DNA of 64,000 nt from Uloborus plumipes (taxonomy: Eukaryota; Arthropoda; Arachnida; Araneae; Uloboridae), in the NCBI GenBank assembly GCA_038373865.1, contig JAXGGA010003431.1, forward strand, positions 38,753 through 102,752, written 5' to 3'. Below the pieces are notes generated by a model. The model had not been told where the DNA came from, made no database searches, and worked only from the letters and a program-made list of their open reading frames with translations. Positions 45,161-54,985 of the stretch are shown here, piece after piece. A program made the translations under genes and the position numbers. Positions within the stretch are counted from its first letter, which is position 1. Each line of letters opens with the position of its first letter.

Positions 45161-45895
45161 TTTTTTCTGAACGGTTCATCATTGAACGAAAAATGGTTCA
45201 AATTGAAAAGTGAAATATAGGAATGAGCCTCTCCGAGATCTTTCGAACGAAAAAAAGTTTATTCAATTCGGACGGTTCATTTAAAAGTTATTATGTGGGG
45301 AAAGGTTGTTTGAACGGTTCAATGTTGAACAAAAAAAATGTTCAAATTGAAAATTTAAATACGGTAATGAAGCATCCTTGCCGAGACCTTTTGAACAAAA
45401 AAAAGTTTGTTTAAATCGGACTGTTCATTCAAAAGTTATTAGGTGTGAGAGCTTGTTTGAACGGTTCAATGTTGAACGAAAAATTGTTCAAATCGGAAAT
45501 TTAAAAACGGGGATGAAGTATCCTTGCCGAGATCTTTCGAACAAAAAAAAGTTTGTTTAAATCAGACGGTTCACTCAAAAGTTATTAGGGGTGAGAGCTT
45601 GTTTGAACGGTTCAATGTTGAACGAAAAATTGTTCAAATCGAAAATGTAGATACGGGAATGAAGTACCCTTGAAAAGATCTTTCGAACAAAAAAAAGTTT
45701 GTTCAAATCGGATTGTTAACTAAAAAGTTAATATGGCGGGACAGGTTGTTTGAACGGCTCAAAGTTGAACCAAAAATTGTTCAAATCGAAAAATCAAATA
45801 TGGGAATGAGCTGTACTCGCCGAGATCTTTCCAACAAAAAAAAGTTTGTCCAAATCGGAATGTTCATTCAAAAGTTATTAGGGGGGGACAGACAG
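45160..45895 (+). repeat. 147-bp tandem array, about 5 units
   Basis: The phrase tgaacggttcaatgttgaac recurs at about 45168, 45311, 45458, 45604 and 45751, giving steps of 143-147 bases. Units also share ccgagatctttcgaacaaaa and gttcattcaaaagttatta. It ends in a GACC/ACAG run (about 45889-45925). One diverged unit occurs at about 52905-53090. Frames across it are not genes. Confidence 0.9.
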
Positions 45896-46289
45896 ACCGA
45901 CAGACCGACCGACCGACAGACACACAAATTCCCCATCTCAATACCCTACTTTCAAATTTTTAATTTTTCGATATTTATTTCATTTTTTTGTTTCTTTTTA
46001 ACTTTTTTTTACTTGGCGATATTTTTTTTACTTGGCGATATTTTTTTGGACTTGGCGATATTTTTTGGATTTGGCGACATTTTTTAGATGCATTAAGCCA
46101 ATTTTAATGCTTTTTTCGTCTCTTTTATTTTTAACGGGAAAGTAGGCTAAAAAGGAGGAGTCATAGGCCATCTCTGCGAAGTTGAATTATAATAAACTGA
46201 ATTGTTTTGGACGAAGAATCGGTCTTAGATCGTTGGCCTATTTTTCGTGAGTGTCCGGCATAGTAAGATTTAAAATGAGGGGTAATTAA

Positions 46290-46851
46290 TAGGGTGGGCC
46301 AAAAAAGACTTTTATTTCGGTGAGTATTGCGGAATAGATGCCATTGAGGAATGCAAAGTGTATATAAAAAGTTTGAAATTTTTTGGTCAATTTCTTGATC
46401 TGCCGCAATTGATTTGAAGTTTGGAAAAAATAGTCTTTCGAGATTTTTATTTTTTTTTTCTATAACGGGTATGGCAGAAAAGATGTCATTGAGGGCATAG
46501 GAATTCCATTAAAAAATGAGGTCTGGTATAATACTTTCCTTTTCCACAAATGACTAGAAGATTTCCTGTTTTTTCTAAGTTTTGAATTAAAGTTTATTAA
46601 AATGCGGTTTTCGCTGTACTTATCTGAAATAACTACATTGTTTGTCACATGTAATGCGTTTTTTAGATGTTAGGTGCTGAAAGTTTAATTTCCCTAAAAA
46701 TTTTACTGACATTTTTTTCCAAACTTCAACGTAATTGCGGCAGATCAAGAAATTGACCAAAAAGATTCAAATTTTTATGTGCACTTTGTTCCCTCAATGG
46801 CACTATTTCCTCAATACCTATCATCGAAATAGTCTTTTTCGGCCCATTCTA
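46290..46851. mobile_element. fold-back element, 562 bp
   Basis: Left end TAGGGTGGGCCAAAAAAGAC, inverted right end TAGAATGGGCCGAAAAAGAC. The flanks GTAATTAA and GTAAATAA match at 7 of 8. The arms pair over most of their length, for example gatctgccgcaatt and aattgcggcagatc. Same end type as the 3.3-kb element at 40882. Confidence 0.85.
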
Positions 46852-47573
46852 GTAAATAATGGGTTTGGAAGGAAGATCAGTCTTTTTTCGGTAATGGAAA
46901 ACGGGCTAGAGAAATAAAACAATGTAAAATGAAACTCAAAGTTAATTTCAATTTTACTTTAATGAATGTTCTGCAGTTAGCAAAATGTTTAGAAAACTTA
47001 AAATTTGACACTTAAAAACCATGTTGCGAATATCTAACCTTTTGCGGAACAATACAGTTTCAGAGAATATCCCTTCAAGAGAACTTTATGTGATCTTAAA
47101 ATTAAAAAGGGCTCAGTTCGGAAAGAAGTTTTCACACTATGGATATTACGTAAATACCAATTTTCTATAGAAACAGTAAAACTAACTTTTTAGGTTTGGT
47201 CTTTATAATGAAGTTAACGAAAAATACTAGAGTAAAAATTAAATCTATGTAACACATAATATGGCTCAAGTTTCCATGCAAGATACGAACGTTAGAATTT
47301 TCCACGAAAAACCATGTATTACTTAGTCTCAATTTTGAGAAGTCTGTGTTCTCTTTTTATAAACTTTATGAAAACCCAAACTTTAAAAAAAGTTATAATT
47401 GTAAGAGAACAAATTATGTACTGTCATGTTAAAAATTGCATTCATTGAAACACTTATTTCGTATACTGTAAAAATAATTACATCGTAAGATTTTTAAAAA
47501 TGAATTTGATATTGAAAATATACAAATAATTCTACGCTAATCAAAAATCATGAATAGCATTAATTAAACTATA

Positions 47574-48225
47574 CAGGGTGTCCACTCCAATCGTGGACCA
47601 ATAGCTAATTTCTAAACCGTTAGAGATAAGTATATAGTTTATTTGGGAAAAAATCTCCAAATTATGAAAGGAATTTTGTGTCTATTCAATGTTTTTCAAA
47701 AAATCAAATTTTGAAAGAGTTACGAAATTTAAATTTTTATACAGCCCCCCAGTCCTATCAATCATATTTAGTAAAACATTTTTGACACTGAAACGTTTAA
47801 AACTAAAAAAAAAATCACTCTTCTACGACAAAAATTGACCGAGTTATGACGTTTTGAAAAATCAAGATTTTGAAGGATTTCGCATACGGTCCCTAAAGCG
47901 ACCTCTCGATGACGTCATGAAACAATGCAAAATCTTGATTTTTCAAAACGTCATAACTCGGTCAATTTTTGTCGTAGAAGAGTGATTTTTTTTTAGTTTT
48001 AAACGTTACAGTGTCAAGAATGTTTTACTAAATATGGTTAATAGGATTGGGGGGCTGTATAAAAATTTAAATTTCGTAACTCTTTCAAAATTTGATTTTT
48101 TGAAAAACATTGAATAGACACAAAATTCCTTTCATAATTTGGAGATGTTTTCCCAAATAAACTATATGCTTATCTCTAATGGTTTAGAAATTAGCTATTG
48201 GTCCACGATTGGAGTGGACACCCTG
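47574..48225. mobile_element. palindromic MITE, 652 bp, copy 1
   Basis: Starts CAGGGTGTCCACTCCAATCG and ends with its inverse, with TA on each side. The arms (47574-47870 and 47929-48225) are inverted copies for about 297 bases each, leaving a loop of about 58 bases (gaaggatttcgcatacggtc ...). No coding sequence. Copy 2 is at 49185 with identical length and orientation. Confidence 0.95.
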
Positions 48226-48283
48226 TATAAAACTTCATTTAAAATATAAAAATGTTGTGCCAGTCCCAAACATCACTCATTAA

Positions 48284-48509
48284 TCGCTTACCTTACATAT
48301 TTTTTTTTTTTGAAAATAAATTGCAAAAAAAAACATTTTTTTATTTGATTTTAAACAAAGAAATGAAACAAACAAAATATGTAGGTTTTAAGTTGAATAT
48401 TTAATATTTATAGGTGTAAAACCATTTAACTTCACCCGAGTTTTCTCGGGATAATAATTACCTGCAACTTATACGAGCCCGAGATAACTCGGGATAATCA
48501 GGCAAGCGG
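48284..48509. mobile_element. TTAA-flanked MITE, family B copy 2
   Basis: 226 bp between TTAA at 48280-48283 and 48510-48513. Ends tcgcttacc and, inverted, ccgcttgcc. It shares atatgtaggtt, acttcacccgagttttctcg and tacgagcccgagata with copy 1 at 16273. Confidence 0.83.
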
Positions 48510-48598
48510 TTAAAACTAAAAACATCAAACCTGTGATTTTGGTTAATATTTATGAATATTCTTAAATTCATAAGGTGGACCATGTCTCTATATGTATT

Positions 48599-48634
48599 GG
48601 GTCAAGTTTCCCGAGGCCCAGGGAAACTTGACCC
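48599..48634. repeat. near-perfect short palindrome
   Basis: gggtcaagtttcccgaggcc reads into its own inverse, ending ggaaacttgaccc. The phrase recurs once, in altered form, near 51144. Confidence 0.9.
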
Positions 48635-48671
48635 ATGTTTAGACTTGAGGTATATAATTTTTTCACTCATT

Positions 48672-51030
48672 TCTAGTATAGTCAGGGCTCCCTGATAGAG
48701 ATTTTTCTGCTTATTACTATCAAGCTAATTTTCCGTGAGTAGCTTCATTTTAATGAGACGCCCAGCTTTTCCTCTTGCAATTCTCGATTGCGGTAGCTAA
48801 CAGGGGTAGCAGGGATCAAATGTGTCGATTCTATGGGTATCAAAAACCTATCACTAACTGTGGCTAACTGTAGGACAAATATTATATTATAGATTAGTGT
48901 ATTCTCTATCCAGATAAAACAATGTCCTACAAGTAAACAGGTAGGTATCATTAGTCCAACAAGATTTGTAAGATTGTTTTTTTTTTTTTTTTTGTAGGAT
49001 TATGGTCGATATTTACGGAGATTTCCTAATATGCTCTGGGCATGCGTACTGGCAAGGCTCAGCCGTAATACCAAATTGTGCAAAATAAATTTATTTCTAC
49101 AAGCAGAAATTGAAAATGTGTATTTAAATGGAGTACCGCAATAACGTGCCACAAAATTTGAAGGACAATATGACTTAAATTATACAGGGTGTCCACTCCA
49201 ATCGTGGACCAATAGCTAATTTCTAAACCGTTAGAGATAAGCATATAGTTTATTTAGGAAAAAATCTCCAAATTACGAAAGGAATTTTGGGTCTATTCAA
49301 TGTTTTTCAAAAAATTAAATTTTGAAAGAGTTACGAAATTTAAATTTTTATACAGCCCCCCAGTCCTATCAATCATATTTAGTAAAACATTTTTGACACT
49401 GAAACGTTTAAAACTAAAAAAAAAATCACTCTTCTACGACAAAAATTGACCGAGTTATGACGTTTTGAAAAATCAAGATTTTGAAGGATTTCGCATACGG
49501 TCCCTAAAGCGATCTCTCGATGACGTCATGAAACAATGCAAAATCTTGATTTTTCAAAACGTCATAACTCGGTCAATTTTTGCCGTAGAAGAGCGATTTT
49601 TTTTTAGTTTTAAACGTTACAGTGTCGAGAATGTTTTACTAAATATGATTGCTAGGACTGGGGGGCTGTATAAAAATTTTAATTTCGTAACTCTTTCAAA
49701 ATTTGATTTTTTGAAAAACATTGAATAGACCCAAAATTTATTTCATAATTTGGAGATTTTTTCCTAAATAAACTATATGCTTATCTCTAACGGTTTAGAA
49801 ATTAGCTATTGGTCCACGATTGGAGTGGACACCCTGTATAAATATTAACAAAAAAAGCAAAAGTAAAAAATTGAAGGAGTTAGTAATTTATTCTTGATGA
49901 TCTCGTAATCGATACATGCTGGGAGGAGGGGACTCTTATCAAAGCATACATTTTGTAGGACGAACATTTTTCCACTAATGTTAATAATTTCCTTAATATT
50001 TAAAAAAGAAACCAACAATTAGTATTAACTTTTTGAGTATCGTCAAATCGACGTATTTTTTCCATGCTTCCCTTGTTAGCTACCACAACCCAGAATTTCG
50101 TTTATGCAATAATCTTGCACCTCAATGAAACGACGCTATTCAAGAAGATTCTGTTTGATAGTGATTATTTTTCATCAGGGATCTGTACTACATTACGTAG
50201 GACCTGGATGACGTACCACGCAATTTGTAGGACAATGTGAAGGTTAAGTTATATGCATATTAACTAAGCAATAGAAAAAAAATCGGGCAGTTAATAATCA
50301 CTTTTGATGACCTCGTAATTGATACATCTTGGGAGGAGGGGGACACTTCGAACAAACCATATACATTGTAGGACAAATATTTTTTTCAATAAAGTTAGTA
50401 ATTTTCTTAATGTTTAATAAATTACCAACAGTTAGTAATAAGTTTTTGAGAACCGTCAAATCGGCAAATTTTGACTCAGTTACCCCTGTTAGCTACCACA
50501 ATTTAGAATTTCGTTTGTGAAATTGTCAGGCGTCTCATTGAAACGGCGCAATTTTAGAAGATTCAGCTTGGTGCTGATTATTTTTTCATCAGAGTACTAC
50601 ATTTTTAGAACGTAGGACCGGAATAACGTACCATACAATTTGTAGGACAATGTGACTTTTAAATTATATACATATTAACTAAGCAATAGTAAAAAACTCA
50701 GGTAGTTAGTAATCACTTTTGATGACCTCGTAATCGATACATGTTAAGAGGAGGGGGACTCTTTGATCAAACCATACACCTTGTAAGACAAATAATTTGT
50801 TCAATAATGTTAATAATTATCTTAAGATTTAATTAAAAAGCCAGTTAGTGATAAGTTTTTGAGACACATAGAATCGACACATTTGATCCCTGCTATCCCT
50901 GTTAGCTACCACAGTCGAGAATTGTTGTAAGAGGGAAAGTTGGGCGTCTCATTAAAATGAAGCTACTCAAGGAAACTACGTTTGATAGTAATAAAGAGAA
51001 AAATCTATCAGGGATCCCTGACTAGTACTT
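48672..51030. repeat. 412-bp repeat array with an inverted left arm
   Basis: Direct units begin near 49895, 50305 and 50720 at the phrase tgatgayctcgtaat (steps 410 and 415). They share gttagctaccaca, aggacaatgtga and tattaactaagcaatag. The block 48672-48880 is an inverted copy of the end of the third unit (50830-51025; for example tagctaacaggggtagcagg against cctgctatccctgttagcta). A partial unit before 49183 is broken by the second 652-bp MITE. Confidence 0.85.
49185..49836. mobile_element. palindromic MITE, 652 bp, copy 2
   Basis: Same ends, length and loop as 47574-48225, with only a few differences; TA at 49183-49184 and 49837-49838. It interrupts a 412-bp repeat unit: the flanks gacttaaatta and aaatattaac are joined in the uninterrupted units (near 50665) with a single TA between them. 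Confidence 0.95.
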
Positions 51031-51159
51031 CAATTTATGCTATTATTTTCAGTCACAATGTACTAAATCACTTACTTGCTACATATATTTTTTATTGTTC
51101 TCTATTACATAAAAAAATTGAAGCATGAAAAACAAAACGTTGGGTCAAGTCTCCCAAGT

Positions 51160-53342
51160 TTCTCCTACACCTGCAAAGGAAGTAACTTTTGGATGAAAAG
51201 ACATCTAATAAGTGTATTCAATTCTTACTGTTGTAAACTCTTAAAACGTTCGGAAGAACAGTAGCTTCCTTTATTTTTTCTTGTTTCGAAAATATCACGC
51301 AGCAGCCTCTGCTTTAAATAGAACACCGTGCTACATGAAAAAGTCCTTCGGGGGAAAATGCGTCAATTTTTGCTCCTTTTCGCCTGAAAATATTGAATTT
51401 ATGATAAACTTGTTTACCACGCACAGTTTTCCCAAAAAAATCCACATTCACGTTTTTAAAATTTTGATAGCGGTCTTTAAATAGTGGTCTCCAGAAAAAA
51501 CTTCATACCTGGCATCGAAAACATATCACATTGAACCAGTTGTGAATCCACAATGTGCATTTATTCCACCACTGCACATACAACTCGGTTTGATGACATA
51601 TTTGTAATGTTCAGGACAAATAAGAACCCGTTTTCTTGCACTTCAGGAATGAGTTCAAAATCTTCAGAGGCTAAAATAATATAAAGGGGATTTATTGCCC
51701 CGAAAATAAAGCAGTACTGATGAGATACATACAGGAGGGCCAAAAATGAAGCTTGACTGGCATCCAAATCAGGGTGCACTTTTCACACGAGAAGCAGGCT
51801 CTTACAAAAGTGGAAGCACCCGTCAGAATCTTATAGTTTTATCTAAGAAACAGAGAAAATTCTCAAATATGTTGCAGAACGTGCGGAGCAATATTTAGAA
51901 ATTTTAGGACAGCAGGCCCAACATCTAGTCTCAAGGTCCTTAAGGATAAATCAGGCTCTGGGAGTCTAGTTACCAATTGGTTCATCCTGAAATTTTCAGT
52001 TACTTTTTCATTCGAAATGGGACAGTTCCATTTTGAAAAAATAACATCCATTGCTGCACAAAACAACCTGCAGAGACTCCAAATATGTTAGGTCCTGGTT
52101 TCGTTGCATGGAGGTTTGAAGAACATTGACTCTACTTCTATAAAATATACAGTTAATTTTTGAAGATTTCTACAAACAGTATTTATATAATGGTATTTCG
52201 GCTCCGTAACGGACGTATCTTACGAAATACGTCCGGAGAAAATGCTTTTATTTAATCTTTTTCTTGGAAATTTTCAAAATTTGACTGCATTGTATGGTAG
52301 TTGAGACCATGTTCTTCATCAGTTAGAGAAAAAAAGCAAGAATTTAACATTTCTGTTATTCTTTCGTAAATAAAACGTCTCGAATTTTATATTAATCCGT
52401 TGCTAATAATTAGAAATAATTAAATAAATATACTTCAGAAAATGCATCAATAAGTTATAAAACGCTCTCGTGATAAAATATATGAAATTTTTTCGCTAGA
52501 AAAAAATCGTGTGCCAAAAGCAAAAAAGGTTATAATAATTTTAATAAATAAAATGAAACAAATAAATAAACAAAAAATCGTCTGCATGGTTTTTCTTTCA
52601 AGAGTTGGAGTCGGTCTTCTCCCCCCCCCCCCCCCAACCTGCCATGTTTGCTGAGTCAGATTTTGAGTCGATTATTTAGAGCCAGAGTTGAAAACTCGGA
52701 GTCGATAGGCGGAATCAGATTCGAAGACTCTAAAATTCTTATAGTAGGAGTCGGTCATTTTTTTTCCGACCCCGCTTTTCTACCATGGCTGCGGAGTCTG
52801 AGTCGAAAATCTGCTTCGGATTGTTTCTTCATCAAGAGAAATTGCCAGCAAAGTTTGTTTGAAGGAAATCCACCTTTTAGATCGGGATCTACATTGGTTT
52901 TGTAAAGTTTTTTGAACTGTTCAAAATTGTTCAAATCAAAAAGTGAAGAATGAGAATGAGGTGTCCTCGCCGAGAACTTTTGAATAATAAAAAAAGTTTG
53001 TTCTAATCGGACTGTTCATTCAAAAATTTTTCAGTGGGGAGGGAGGGGGCAGAGTCAGGGGAAGGGCAGACAGACCGACAGACCCACATTTTCCTCATTT
53101 TAAAACCCTACTTTCCATTTTTTAACTTTTTGAGTTGATCTTTTTTTTTTTTTTTTTTTTTTTTTGAATTAGCGATATTTTTAATGCCTTCGGCCACTTT
53201 TATTGCTTGTTTGTGCTTTCTTTTACTTTGACAGGAAATAAGCCTAAAAATGGGATGTAACGATTCCAAATGACTGAAATCTCATCAGTTTTTTGGAAAA
53301 AGACAGTGCCCTTAGCAAGAGTAACCTTGGCGGGTGTTACAA
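51160..53342. other. non-coding, mostly interspersed repeat
   Basis: 51160-52350 shows no gene or repeat I can name. From about 52360 to 53180 it parallels 44780-45930, including GAGTCGG words (52600-52690 and 52750-52810), one 147-bp-type unit (52905-53090), a C-run at 52621 and a T-run at about 53141-53166. Confidence 0.55.
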
Positions 53343-53344
53343 TA

Positions 53345-54562
53345 CACTGAAGTGACAAAAGTCATGGGATAGCAATATGCAAATTTTCAGATGGCAGTAG
53401 CATCGCATAGAACAGGTATAAATGCGCAGTGCTTTTACAGAGCTTTCATTTCTGTTCAAGTTATTCATGTGAAGAGGTTTTAACGTGATGATGACCGCAC
53501 GACGTGAATTAACAGACTTTGAACGCGGAATGTTAGTTGGAGCTAGACGCATGGGTCATGCCATTTCGGAAATCGTTAGAGAATTCAACATTCCCAGATC
53601 CACTGTGTCAAGAGTGTGCCGAGAGTATGAAATTTCAGGCATAACATCCCACCATGGACAGCGCAGTGGTCGACCGCCTGCACTTAAAGATCGAGACCGG
53701 CGACGTCTGCAAAGAGTCGTAAATTCTAACAGACAAGCAACACTGCGTCAAATCACCGTAGAAATCAATGTGGGACGTACAATGGACGTGTCTGCTAGAA
53801 CTGTGCGGAGAAATTTGGATTTCTTGGGCTATTCCAGCAGAAGACCGACTCGAGTGCCTTTACTGACAGAACGACATCGCTTGCAGCGACTCTCGTGGGC
53901 ACGTGAGCATATCGGTTGGTCCCTAGATGAATGGAAAACCGTGGCCTGGTCCGATGAGTCACGATTTCAGCTGGTAAGAACCGATGGTAGGGTTCGAGTG
54001 TGGCGCAGACCCCACGAAGCCATGGACCCAAACTGTCAGCAAGGCACTGTTCAAGCTGGTGGTGGCTCCGTAATGGTGTGGGCTGTTTTTTCATGGCATG
54101 GACTTGGTCCTCTAGTGCGACTGGACCGAACATTGACTGGAAATGCTTATGTGCAGCTACTTGGAGATCACTTGCAGCCATTCATGGACTTCATGTACCC
54201 AAACAACGATGGGATTTTTATGGATGACAATGCGCCATGTCACCGGGCCACAACTGTTCGCAATTGGTTTGAAGAAAATTCTGTACAATTCCAACGAATG
54301 ATTTGGCCACCTAGATCGCCCGACATGAATCCCATTGAGCATTTATGGGACACCATCGAGAGGTCTGTTCGTGCCCAAAATCCTGCCCCATCAACGCTTT
54401 CACAATTATGGACGTCTATCGAGACAGCATGGCTCAATATTCCTGCAGAAGACTTCCAACGACTTGTTGAGTCCATGCCACGTCGAGTTGTTGCACTTCG
54501 CCGGGCAAAAGGAGGGCCGACACGATATTAAGAGGTATCCCATGACTTTTGTCACTTCAGTG
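53345..54562 (+). mobile_element. intact Tc1-like transposon, 1218 bp
   Basis: Perfect 27-bp terminal inverted repeats at 53345-53371 and 54536-54562 (beginning CACTGAAGTGACAAAAGTCA), with TA on each side (53343-53344 and 54563-54564). A single unbroken transposase frame lies inside. Perfect ends plus an open frame suggest recent arrival. Confidence 0.97.
53488..54531 (+). CDS. Tc1/mariner transposase, 347 aa, intact
   Basis: Cut-and-paste transposase acting on the flanking 27-bp ends. The start is the first of two adjacent ATGs (53488); the frame could open at a GTG three bases earlier, but that is not a eukaryotic start. There is a first helix-turn-helix at about residues 8-50, a GRP linker at 61-63, and a second helix-turn-helix at about 66-115. 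The RNase-H-like core has D156 (WSDESRF), D247 (MDDNAPCH) and E284 (MNPIEHLWD), and GGGSVMVW lies at 191-198. Length is normal for Tc1-like enzymes. Thirty-six residues separate the second Asp and the Glu, rather than the 34 of classical Tc1. The frame is much richer in G+C than its surroundings. All key residues are present, so it may still work. Confidence 0.97.
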   Translation: MMTARRELTDFERGMLVGARRMGHAISEIVREFNIPRSTVSRVCREYEISGITSHHGQRSGRPPALKDRDRRRLQRVVNSNRQATLRQITVEINVGRTMDVSARTVRRNLDFLGYSSRRPTRVPLLTERHRLQRLSWAREHIGWSLDEWKTVAWSDESRFQLVRTDGRVRVWRRPHEAMDPNCQQGTVQAGGGSVMVWAVFSWHGLGPLVRLDRTLTGNAYVQLLGDHLQPFMDFMYPNNDGIFMDDNAPCHRATTVRNWFEENSVQFQRMIWPPRSPDMNPIEHLWDTIERSVRAQNPAPSTLSQLWTSIETAWLNIPAEDFQRLVESMPRRVVALRRAKGGPTRY

Positions 54563-54985
54563 TATAGCATGATTCAGAAAAATCTTACAATTACTCGGAT
54601 TTAAATTGGGGTTGGGAGTTTTACTCAAAACTGAAAGTCTACTTACACAGTTCCAGGACTTTTATGTGGATTTTTAAGCCTACTCAAAAAATTTCACCCT
54701 ACCGTCATATAAGATTGAGTTGATTGGAAGGCAGCATAAATCGGAAGAAGCCTAATTTTTTCAATTGCAATTGAAAAAGTTCGTTCTATGCTTCAAAAAT
54801 GAACTTCCTGTTATAGTCTGATCATGATACTACACTGCTGATAAATTGAGCTAAAAAAATTCAAATTTGCCCAGACAGACTAAAAACATATCCATTAGCT
54901 CTTTATTCGTGAGTTGTGTATCTCTTTTAGACTTAAATTCCAATGAGAAAACCGGAAATATTAACGCTAGCATATTAGACCAATA

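Noticed and set aside
45223..46087. Several similar Asn/Lys-rich open frames
   Set aside because: They repeat with the 147-bp array and run into the GACC/ACAG repeat; no coding signature.
49465..49728. 87-aa open frame
   Set aside because: It crosses the loop and arm of the 652-bp palindromic MITE; a frame of chance.
53485..53487. GTG as transposase start
   Set aside because: Eukaryotic initiation is expected at the following ATG (53488).
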